Shown: piece by piece, positions 8,760-15,357 of the stretch | Numbering within the stretch: the first letter of the stretch is position 1 | Layout of the letters: the number at the start of each line of letters is the position of its first letter | Assembly: GCA_024404915.1 (NCBI GenBank) | Contig: JAKSPJ010000011.1 | Span: 1-64,000, forward strand | Direction of reading: 5' to 3' | Source of the DNA: Oscillospiraceae bacterium | GTDB lineage: Bacteria; Bacillota; Clostridia; Oscillospirales; Ruminococcaceae | Length of the DNA: 64,000 nucleotides | The notes under the pieces: generated by a model | Told to the model about the DNA's origin: nothing | What the model saw: only the letters and a program-made list of their open reading frames with translations | Database searches by the model: none | Program-made: the position numbers and the translations under genes

Positions 8760-8796
8760 GGCCTTGCTGATTTTACCGTCAGCAAGGCCTTTTTTT
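8760..8796 (+). terminator. Strong rho-independent terminator
   Basis: An 11-bp perfect stem (GGCCTTGCTGA at 8760-8770, TCAGCAAGGCC at 8779-8789) with an 8-nt loop is followed by seven T. The T tract is on the plus strand only, so it ends rightward transcription. Confidence 0.9.
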
Positions 8797-8919
8797 CGTT
8801 TCTGCCCCTGGTCATCAGGGAAATCATGTGTTCTTGATGCTCCTGGGTGCATCTTCTTTTTGCTCCAAAAAGCCGGAAACTATTACCTTTTACTAAAAAA
8901 ATATCAGATTCGCCATGTC

Positions 8920-8993
8920 AAGGTTAGCCGAATCTAACCTTGACAAAACAAGACAGATGATGGTATAATATATGCAGTTAGTGAATGCTAACC
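8920..8993 (+). promoter_or_regulatory. Promoter of the ferrous-iron operon with two DtxR-like operators
   Basis: TTGACA (8940-8945) and TATAAT (8964-8969) are 18 bp apart. Operator 1 (8920-8941) is AAGGTTAG-N6-CTAACCTT and runs into the -35 box. Operator 2 (8976-8993) is AGTTAG-N6-CTAACC and covers the expected transcription start. The half-sites match the GGTTAG/CTAACC core known for DtxR/IdeR iron repressors, but with a 6-bp spacer. Iron-dependent repression is the likely outcome. Confidence 0.75.
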
Positions 8994-9010
8994 AAGGAAA
9001 GGAAAGCGGT

Positions 9011-9415
9011 ATGAAAAGAAAAACATATTTGTCAGAATTGCATGCGATGCTGATGGAACGATTTCCGGAGCGTGTGACAATTGAGCAGGCTGCTGCTATG
9101 GCAGGTGTTTCCAAGACAAAGCTGAAAGCAGACTTTCAGAGAGAATATGGAAAACCTTTTTATTCCTATTTTCGTGAAGAAAGAATGAAACTTGCTGCAA
9201 AGATGCTGACTGAAACAGACCACAGAATCATTGATATTGCGAGTGATGTCGGTTATGAGAATTGCAGTAAATTTGCAAAGGCCTTCCGGAATGTAATGGG
9301 TTGTTCTCCGTCTGCATACAGACAGGGCAGGAACAAGCCTGTTTTATTTACGGAACGGTTAGCTGCAACTAATAGTGTTAGCGGAACCATACTAAAGAAC
9401 AGGGGGATTGTATGA
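9011..9415 (+). CDS. AraC-family DNA-binding protein without a sensor domain
   Basis: 134-residue protein consisting almost only of the AraC double helix-turn-helix (roughly residues 10-110, including VTIEQAAAMAGVSKTKLKAD and the signature DIASDVGYENCSKFAKAFR...G.SPSAYR). No ligand-binding domain is present. ATG at 9011 is chosen because a purine-rich GGAAAGG lies upstream; an earlier ATG at 8972 would sit on the transcription start and operator. As first gene of the iron operon under the DtxR-like operators, it may activate further iron-uptake genes. Its stop overlaps the next start (ATGA). Confidence 0.85.
   Translation: MKRKTYLSELHAMLMERFPERVTIEQAAAMAGVSKTKLKADFQREYGKPFYSYFREERMKLAAKMLTETDHRIIDIASDVGYENCSKFAKAFRNVMGCSPSAYRQGRNKPVLFTERLAATNSVSGTILKNRGIV
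9357..9374 (+). promoter_or_regulatory. Possible third GTTAG-N6-CTAA operator
   Basis: GGTTAG-N6-CTAATA lies inside the 3' end of the AraC-type gene, upstream of the DUF2325 gene. One arm is imperfect and no convincing promoter accompanies it, so this may be chance. Confidence 0.3.
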
Positions 9416-9693
9416 GCGTAGTCGTGGTCGGCGGAAATGACCGCATGGCAGCAAGATATAAGGATATCTGCAAAGAATACAAGTGTAAGGCAAAGGTGTT
9501 TACGCAGATGCCTTCAGATTTTGAGAACAAACTTGGAACACCGGATTTGCTGGTGGTGTTCACAAATACTTGTTCTCACAAAATGGTGAATGCTGTAAAC
9601 CAGAAATCCAGAAAGCAGGATATTCCTGTTGCAAGAATTCACAACGCCAGTGTAAATGCATTGAAAACGATACTGGAACAATATTGTACATGA
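9412..9693 (+). CDS. DUF2325 family protein
   Basis: 93-residue single-domain protein that fits DUF2325: an N-terminal beta strand with VVVVGGNDRM, a central LLVVFTNTCSH, and a C-terminal helix after ARIHNASVNAL. The fold resembles a small Rossmann-like domain; the activity is not known. Translation is coupled to the AraC-type gene through an ATGA overlap. Location ahead of feoA-feoA-feoB suggests a role in iron acquisition or its control, which is inference from context. Confidence 0.75.
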   Translation: MSVVVVGGNDRMAARYKDICKEYKCKAKVFTQMPSDFENKLGTPDLLVVFTNTCSHKMVNAVNQKSRKQDIPVARIHNASVNALKTILEQYCT

Positions 9694-9706
9694 GGAGATG
9701 ATTCCA

Positions 9707-9919
9707 ATGATGCCTTTATCCTTTGCGGATGCAGGTGCGGAAAACACCATAAAGAAAATCGGCGGAAGTGCCGAAACAAAAAAACATCTTGAAAACCTTG
9801 GTTTTGTGGTAGGCGGAACGATAACTGTAATCACTGAAACCGGAGGCAATGTCATTGTCAATGTGAAAGATGCAAGAATCGCCGTTTCCAAAGAGATGGC
9901 TTCAAAAATTATGGTTTAA
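9707..9919 (+). CDS. feoA: FeoA-domain protein (first copy)
   Basis: 70-residue SH3-like FeoA protein, a cytosolic accessory of the ferrous-iron transporter FeoB. It starts MMPLSFADAG, as many FeoA do, and carries the usual LGFVVGGTITVITE strand pair. ATG at 9707 has GAGGAG 9 nt upstream; the ATG at 9698 sits directly on that site. The second FeoA gene follows after 11 nt. Confidence 0.88.
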   Translation: MMPLSFADAGAENTIKKIGGSAETKKHLENLGFVVGGTITVITETGGNVIVNVKDARIAVSKEMASKIMV

Positions 9920-9930
9920 GGAGAATGTGT

Positions 9931-10152
9931 ATGGGAACATTAAAAGATACCCCCATCGGTCAGACTGTGAAAGTCAGAAAACTCACAGGTGAGGGTGCAG
10001 TAAAGAGAAGAATTATGGATATGGGTATTACCAAGGGCGTAGAAGTATATGTCCGTAAGGTTGCACCCCTTGGAGATCCGATTGAAATTACGGTGCGTGG
10101 CTACGAGCTTTCTCTTCGCAAAGAAGATGCCGGCATGATTGAAGTGGAATAA
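9931..10152 (+). CDS. feoA: FeoA-domain protein (second copy)
   Basis: 73-residue FeoA protein, divergent from the first copy: GQTVKVRKLTGEGAVKRRIMDMGITKGVEVYVRKVAPLGDPIEI followed by a final strand. ATG at 9931 is preferred because AAGGAG is 7 nt away; ATG at 9925 would be only 1 nt from it. Two FeoA proteins before one FeoB is common in Firmicutes and may reflect separate binding or regulatory roles. Confidence 0.9.
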   Translation: MGTLKDTPIGQTVKVRKLTGEGAVKRRIMDMGITKGVEVYVRKVAPLGDPIEITVRGYELSLRKEDAGMIEVE

Positions 10153-10165
10153 GAGGTAAAACAGA

Positions 10166-12571
10166 ATGAGTATTACAATTGCACTTGCAGGTAACCCGAA
10201 CTGCGGTAAAACCACGCTTTTCAATGCGCTGACAGGTTCAAATCAATTTGTGGGAAACTGGCCCGGTGTTACTGTGGAAAAGAAGGAAGGCAAACTGAAA
10301 AAGAACAAAGATGTCATTCTCACAGACTTGCCCGGCATCTACTCTCTTTCTCCCTATACACTGGAGGAAGTGGTCGCACGTAATTATCTGATTCAGGAAC
10401 GGCCTGATGCCATTCTGAATATCATTGACGGTACAAACCTTGAGCGAAATCTCTACCTCACAACACAGCTTGCAGAGCTGGGAATCCCTGTGGTTGTCGC
10501 TGTGAATATGATGGACATTGTTGCTAAAAACGGTGACAAAATTAATACCAATCAGCTTTCAAAGGAACTTGGATGTGACGTCTGTGAAATCTCTGCATTA
10601 AGGGAAAATGGTATCAGTGAAGCCGCTGAACTTGCAATAAATGCTGCAAAGAAGAAGGAAAAAATGATTCCCCGTCATACATTCAGCGGATGTGTGGAAC
10701 ACGCAATTGCACATATTGAAGAATATGTGCTGCATGATACGCCTGAAGAACAGCAGAGATGGTATGCCATCAAGATTTTTGAACGTGATGAAAAAGCAAT
10801 TGAACAGCTGAAACTGACAGAGGCGCAATTAAAGCATCTGGAAAATGATATTACAGCGGCGGAAGAAGAGATGGATGATGATTCTGAAAGCATCATTACC
10901 AATGAACGCTATCTGTATATTTCGTCCATTATCAAAGATTGCTGCAAAAAGAAGAACAAGGGCGGACTGACATCATCTGATAAGATTGATAAAATTGTTA
11001 CGAACCGCTGGCTGGGACTTCCGATTTTTGCAGTTATCATGTTCCTTGTGTATTATCTCTCAATGGTCACTGTAGGTGCATCTGCAACGGACTGGGCCAA
11101 TGACGGGCTTTTCGGTGACGGCTGGCATTTGTTCGGAATCGGTTCATCTGCCTATGAGGAAGCCGCTGAGGAATATGGTAATGCTGCGTTGATTGTTGAT
11201 GGGTATGCGGCATATATCGAGGAGAATGGTACTGCGCCGTCAGATGTGTTTGCATACGAAGTGGAAGACGAGGAAACTCTTGCGGTTGAAACAGTGGAAG
11301 CAACTCTTGACGATTACAATGAAGCTGTTTTCGTAATGGAAAAATATGGCGAAGAACCGGATCCTGCGGATTATGGTGTTTTTGTTCCGTCGGTTCCAGC
11401 GGTCATTGAAGGGGGACTGGATGCAGTCCAATGTGCTGACTGGTTAAAGGGTCTGATTCTGGATGGTATCGTTGCAGGTGTGGGTGCTGTTCTCGGATTT
11501 GTACCGCAGATGCTGGTACTATTTTTCCTGCTTGCATTCCTGGAGGCCTGCGGATATATGGCAAGAATTGCGTTTGTGCTTGACAGAATTTTCAGAAAGT
11601 TCGGTCTTTCCGGTAAATCTTTCATCCCTATGCTGATTGGCACAGGCTGCGGAATCCCGGGTGTTATGGCATCACGAACCATTGAGAATGAACGTGACCG
11701 ACGCATGACAATCATGACAACCACATTTATTCCCTGTGGCGCAAAGGTTCCGTTTATTGCAATGATTGCAGGTGCAGTCTTTGGCGGTTCTGCATGGGTT
11801 TCCACATCAGCATATTTTGTCGGGATGGCAGCAATCATCATTTCAGGCATCATGCTGAAAAAGACAAAGATGTTCTCAGGGGAACCCGCCCCTTTCGTTA
11901 TGGAATTGCCTGCATATCACCTCCCGACACTGAAAAATGTGCTTCGTTCCACATGGGAACGGGGATGGTCATTCATTAAAAAAGCTGGCACAATCATTCT
12001 GCTTTCTACCATTGCAGTTTGGTTCACATCTTTCTTCGGATTTGCAGAGGATGGATTCCGGATGCTGGAAGAAGATGAACTGGATATGTCTCTGCTTGCT
12101 TCGATCGGCAGCGCAGCTGCATGGATTTTCAAGCCCCTGGGCTTCGGCACATGGCAGGCAACCGTTGCATCGATTACAGGTCTTGTGGCAAAGGAAAACA
12201 TTGTAGGCACAATGGGCATTCTCTATGGCGCAGAAGGCAATGTATATGATACCCTTGCTACAGTATTCACAGGTATTACAGGCTATGCATTTCTCGTGTT
12301 CAATTTGCTTTGTGCGCCCTGCTTTGCTGCAATCGGTGCAATCAGACGTGAAATGAATAATGCAAAATGGACAGCATTTGCAATCTCTTATCAGTGCGGC
12401 TTTGCATATTGTATCGCACTGATGATTCATCAGTTTGGCAATCTCTTTACAGGAAACGGAAATCCTGTGGGTGTCATTTTTGCAGCTGTGATTCTTGCAT
12501 TCATGATTTATATGCTTGTAAGACCGTACAAGGAAGCAACCAAGCTTACCAAAACGGTCAAAGTGAAATAA
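10166..12571 (+). CDS. feoB: Ferrous-iron transporter FeoB
   Basis: Membrane transporter for Fe2+ driven or gated by an N-terminal G protein (801 residues). G1 is GNPNCGKTT at residues 9-17; G3 is in DLPGIYSL and G4 in NMMD. A helical GDI-like spacer follows, then the two Gate modules with membrane helices from about residue 285. Between the first membrane segment and the GVGAVLGFVPQ segment lies an unusually long acidic insert (about residues 310-428), predicted outside the membrane. It sits 13 nt after the second feoA and 15 nt before the small Cys-rich gene, all behind the iron-type operators. Confidence 0.96.
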   Translation: MSITIALAGNPNCGKTTLFNALTGSNQFVGNWPGVTVEKKEGKLKKNKDVILTDLPGIYSLSPYTLEEVVARNYLIQERPDAILNIIDGTNLERNLYLTTQLAELGIPVVVAVNMMDIVAKNGDKINTNQLSKELGCDVCEISALRENGISEAAELAINAAKKKEKMIPRHTFSGCVEHAIAHIEEYVLHDTPEEQQRWYAIKIFERDEKAIEQLKLTEAQLKHLENDITAAEEEMDDDSESIITNERYLYISSIIKDCCKKKNKGGLTSSDKIDKIVTNRWLGLPIFAVIMFLVYYLSMVTVGASATDWANDGLFGDGWHLFGIGSSAYEEAAEEYGNAALIVDGYAAYIEENGTAPSDVFAYEVEDEETLAVETVEATLDDYNEAVFVMEKYGEEPDPADYGVFVPSVPAVIEGGLDAVQCADWLKGLILDGIVAGVGAVLGFVPQMLVLFFLLAFLEACGYMARIAFVLDRIFRKFGLSGKSFIPMLIGTGCGIPGVMASRTIENERDRRMTIMTTTFIPCGAKVPFIAMIAGAVFGGSAWVSTSAYFVGMAAIIISGIMLKKTKMFSGEPAPFVMELPAYHLPTLKNVLRSTWERGWSFIKKAGTIILLSTIAVWFTSFFGFAEDGFRMLEEDELDMSLLASIGSAAAWIFKPLGFGTWQATVASITGLVAKENIVGTMGILYGAEGNVYDTLATVFTGITGYAFLVFNLLCAPCFAAIGAIRREMNNAKWTAFAISYQCGFAYCIALMIHQFGNLFTGNGNPVGVIFAAVILAFMIYMLVRPYKEATKLTKTVKVK

Positions 12572-12586
12572 ACGGAGGTATCATTT

Positions 12587-12736
12587 ATGGGTACTGCAAT
12601 TGTCTTCATTGTGTTGCTGCTGATTGTCTGCGCAATTATTAAGAAGATGGCAAAAGATAAGGCGAAAGGAAAATCCTCCTGCGGCTGCAGCTGCGGCAGC
12701 TGCAGCGGATGCAATGACAGCTGCGGAAAGCAGTGA
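12587..12736 (+). CDS. FeoB-associated Cys-rich membrane protein
   Basis: A 49-residue protein: a single hydrophobic helix (residues 3-18, VFIVLLLIVCAIIKK), a basic segment, then a Cys/Gly/Ser-rich tail with six closely spaced cysteines (SCGCSCGSCSGC) and a further CGKQ end. This matches the small FeoB-associated proteins found after feoB in Firmicutes, thought to bind metal near the transporter. CGGAGG lies 8-13 nt before the ATG, and the gene follows feoB by 15 nt. Confidence 0.85.
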   Translation: MGTAIVFIVLLLIVCAIIKKMAKDKAKGKSSCGCSCGSCSGCNDSCGKQ

Positions 12737-12771
12737 AGAATAAAATATCGCTGAAATGAGCGAAATGCCTA

Positions 12772-12801
12772 TTGACAAATCCTGTTCATCTGCGTTATAA
12801 T
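12772..12801 (+). promoter_or_regulatory. Promoter of the DtxR-family regulator
   Basis: TTGACA (12772-12777) and TATAAT (12796-12801) with an 18-bp spacer. No GTTAG-N6-CTAAC operator is seen here, so self-control by the same sites is not suggested. Confidence 0.8.
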
Positions 12802-12852
12802 AACATAGGAAACCGGTATTACAGAAAAAGAGCAATGGCAGGGAGGATTGTT

Positions 12853-13227
12853 ATGGCAAAGATTCGGGAATCCGGTGAGGATTATCTTGAGACGATTCTT
12901 GTTCTTCACAATAAAAGCGGTTATGTCCGTTCCATTGATGTCGCAAACGAAACAGGCTTTTCCAAGCCCAGTATCAGCAGGGCAATGGGAATTCTGAAAG
13001 AAGAGGGCCTCATTACCATTGATAAGGGCGGTCAGCTGATATTTACGGATGAAGGCAGAAGACGTGCAGAATCTGTGTACGAGCGGCATATTGTCATCAC
13101 AGATTTTCTGGAACAGGTGCTGGGCGTCAGCCACGACAATGCAGAACGGGATGCCTGTAAAATTGAACACGATTTAAGCGATGAGACTTACGAAAAGCTG
13201 AAAAGCTTCGCCAAGAATCATAAATAA
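12853..13227 (+). CDS. DtxR/MntR-family metal-dependent repressor
   Basis: 124-residue regulator with an N-terminal winged helix (SGEDYLETILVL, SIDVANETGFSKPSISRAMGILKEEGLI) and the metal-binding dimer domain (RHIVITDFLEQVLGV, then CKIEHDLSDETYEKL). It lacks the C-terminal SH3 domain of classic DtxR, as MntR types do. ATG at 12853 follows GGGAGG; upstream in-frame starts would lie on the promoter. Placed directly after the feo operon, it is the best local candidate to bind the operators at 8920-8993. Confidence 0.9.
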   Translation: MAKIRESGEDYLETILVLHNKSGYVRSIDVANETGFSKPSISRAMGILKEEGLITIDKGGQLIFTDEGRRRAESVYERHIVITDFLEQVLGVSHDNAERDACKIEHDLSDETYEKLKSFAKNHK

Positions 13228-13235
13228 TACTACCG

Positions 13236-13274
13236 GGCAGATACACATAGAGCTGCATGTGTATCTGCCTTTTT
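13236..13274 (+). terminator. Terminator after the DtxR-family gene
   Basis: A 13-bp perfect stem (GGCAGATACACAT at 13236-13248 with ATGTGTATCTGCC at 13257-13269) is followed by five T. Confidence 0.9.
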
Positions 13275-13382
13275 CAGCATGCATTCAGAAAACAGAACAT
13301 AATGAAATGTGTATTCAATATCAGTGCTTACTGCCGGAACAAACGTTCTGAAGCAATCATCGGCAAATGAGAGGTGATGTAT

Positions 13383-14060
13383 ATGAAAATTCTGATTATC
13401 GAAGATGAAAAGCTGCTGGCAGATTCCTTGCAGCGGATGCTGAATGCAAAGGGATTTGAGACTGATGCAGTGTATGACGGGGAAAGCGGCGAAGGCTATG
13501 CCCTGATGAATATTTATGACCTTATTATTCTGGATGTGATGCTGCCTGTAAAAAATGGTTATCAGGTGGCAAAGCGAATACGGGAAAAGCATTGTGCAGC
13601 ACCGATTCTTATGCTGACCGCCAAATCGGACATTGAGGATAAGGTGGAGGGGCTGAATGCCGGTGCTGATTATTACCTTACAAAACCCTTTGATTCCAGA
13701 GAATTGCTGGCGTGTGTCAATGCCCTTCTGCGCCGTCAGGGTACGCAGGTGAATGAACTGTCCTATGGCAATACGAAGCTGGATATGGATTCTGCAGTAT
13801 TGGTATGCGGTGCTGAGAGTGTCCGTTTGTCAGCAAAGGAATTTGATATCATGCGTATTTTCATGATATCGGGAAAGAATAATGTTTCAAAGGAAACGCT
13901 GCTGGTAAAGGTCTGGGGATATGATTCCAATGCGGTGGAAAACCATGTGGAAGTGTATGTTGCCTTTCTCCGTAAGAAACTGGCCAGTATCGGTTCTGAC
14001 ATCAGAATTGAGGCGATACGGAAGCTGGGCTATCATCTGGAGTGTGATGAAGTATGCTGA
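13383..14060 (+). CDS. OmpR/PhoB-type response regulator
   Basis: 225-residue response regulator. The receiver domain has the acidic pair in IIEDE, the phospho-acceptor Asp in LIILDVMLP and the conserved Lys in TKPF; a winged-helix output domain covers about residues 125-222. ATG at 13383 has GAGGTG 6 nt upstream. The partner kinase gene overlaps its end by 7 nt. The targets are not visible; neighbouring genes (iron operon, symporter) are candidates by position only. Confidence 0.92.
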   Translation: MKILIIEDEKLLADSLQRMLNAKGFETDAVYDGESGEGYALMNIYDLIILDVMLPVKNGYQVAKRIREKHCAAPILMLTAKSDIEDKVEGLNAGADYYLTKPFDSRELLACVNALLRRQGTQVNELSYGNTKLDMDSAVLVCGAESVRLSAKEFDIMRIFMISGKNNVSKETLLVKVWGYDSNAVENHVEVYVAFLRKKLASIGSDIRIEAIRKLGYHLECDEVC

Positions 14061-15277
14061 AGAAAATGCGGTTTCGTCTTGTAGTGACAATTATGACCAT
14101 TGTGACTGTGATTCTGGCTGCTGCCATCGGCAGCATTATGCATTTCACAAGCATCAGCATTGCACAGGAAAGCATACAGATGATGCGGCGTGAAAGCTTC
14201 AGGGAACCCTTGATGCCGAATCATCATATGCCGCCTGTGCCGCCGAAAAATGAGAATGATAATCTGCGGATTCCCTCTATTCGCATGAGAAAAGATCCGA
14301 ACGGCGAAATTCAGGTTGACGGCGGCGGGTTCTTTGATGTGAGTGATAAAGAACTAATCAGCAAAATTGCGGATTCGGCATATGCCAGTGATGAAACGGT
14401 GGGTGTGATTCCTGAATACAACCTGCGCTTTCTGAAAACAGAGGACAGCCTGATTTTAACGGATATTTCCGGGGAAAAAATGATGCTGAGGGGCCTTGTG
14501 AAAAATGCCCTTGTGATCGGGTTTATCGGCTGGCTGCTGTTTTTTGTCATCAGCATTTTCCTGGCAAGATGGCTGACAAAGCCTACGGAACAGGCATGGA
14601 ATGAGCAAAAGCAGTTTATTGCAGATGCCTCCCACGAGCTGAAAACACCCCTGACCGTTATTATGACAAATGCGGAAATGTTGGCGGACAGTGAATACTC
14701 TGACTGTGAAAAAGCAGAATTCTCCAATCATATTCTTTCTATGGCAAAGAGAATGAGAGGACTGGTGGAGAGTTTGCTTCAGCTTTCGGGAATGGATAAC
14801 GGCACTGCCAGAACACAATATGAGGAAATGGATTTCAGCAAATTGGTGTCAGACAGCATATTGCCTTTTGAACCGCTGTTCTTCGAGAAGGGTATGATGC
14901 TGCAATCCGATATCGCAGGAGAGATTCATATATTCGGGGATAAAAACAGAATCCGGCAGGTGATTGACATTCTGCTTGATAATGCACTGAAATATTCCGA
15001 TGCAGATGCACCGGTACAGCTGAAGCTCTCGGCATCCGGTACAGAATGTACACTGACTGTCTCCGGAAAGGGAACGCCAATGTCTGAGCCGGAGTGTAAA
15101 GCTATTTTCAGGCGGTTTTATCGTGCAGACCAATCCCGCAATGACGGAAACAGTTATGGCCTGGGATTATCCATTGCGGAAGGTATCGTGAAGGCACATA
15201 ACGGAAAAATCTGGGCGACAGGCGAAACAGACAGCAACGTGTTTCATGTACAGTTTGATTTGAAAAAGCAAAAATAA
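14054..15277 (+). CDS. Sensor histidine kinase
   Basis: 407-residue membrane kinase paired with the preceding response regulator. It has a membrane helix near residues 7-32, an extracytoplasmic region of about 120 residues rich in Pro, Asn and Met near its start (MPNHHMPPVPPKNEN), and a second helix around 155-173. The H-box is DASHELKTPLTVI, followed by an ATPase domain with NRIRQVIDILLDNALKYS and GLGLSIAEGIV. The G1 box is reduced to GKGTPM. The Met/His-rich sensor segment might bind a metal, which is speculation. Confidence 0.92.
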   Translation: MLKKMRFRLVVTIMTIVTVILAAAIGSIMHFTSISIAQESIQMMRRESFREPLMPNHHMPPVPPKNENDNLRIPSIRMRKDPNGEIQVDGGGFFDVSDKELISKIADSAYASDETVGVIPEYNLRFLKTEDSLILTDISGEKMMLRGLVKNALVIGFIGWLLFFVISIFLARWLTKPTEQAWNEQKQFIADASHELKTPLTVIMTNAEMLADSEYSDCEKAEFSNHILSMAKRMRGLVESLLQLSGMDNGTARTQYEEMDFSKLVSDSILPFEPLFFEKGMMLQSDIAGEIHIFGDKNRIRQVIDILLDNALKYSDADAPVQLKLSASGTECTLTVSGKGTPMSEPECKAIFRRFYRADQSRNDGNSYGLGLSIAEGIVKAHNGKIWATGETDSNVFHVQFDLKKQK

Positions 15278-15311
15278 GGGCGCTGTTTCCGAAATATTAT
15301 ATCTCATAAAA

Positions 15312-15345
15312 AAAGACAGGTGTTCCGGGCGGAACACCTGTCTTT
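15312..15345. terminator. Bidirectional terminator between kinase and symporter
   Basis: A 15-bp perfect stem (15312-15326 with 15331-15345, loop GGGC) is flanked by A residues on the left and ends in T residues. It can stop both the two-component operon and the convergent symporter gene. Confidence 0.88.
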
Positions 15346-15357
15346 GCTGTAAGGGAA

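Larger units (their letters stand above)
8424..8796 (+). ncRNA. Candidate non-coding transcript or mobile-element end
   Basis: The region between a near-consensus promoter and a strong terminator (about 370 nt) carries no start codon with a ribosome site and a plausible protein. It does contain two hairpins (8504-8544 and 8568-8605). No match to tmRNA, RNase P, 6S or SRP RNA signatures was seen. GATAACA-type repeats near 8616-8636 could instead belong to an integration site at the right end of the accessory region. Which reading is right cannot be decided here. Confidence 0.35.

Noticed and set aside
8424..8796. tmRNA, RNase P RNA or SRP RNA in the gene-free stretch
   Set aside because: Length would fit the first two, but none of their conserved sequence blocks were found.
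8642..8827. 61-residue frame in the gene-free stretch
   Set aside because: It reads through the terminator hairpin, has no ribosome site, and resembles no protein I know. It could be a remnant, but there is no support.
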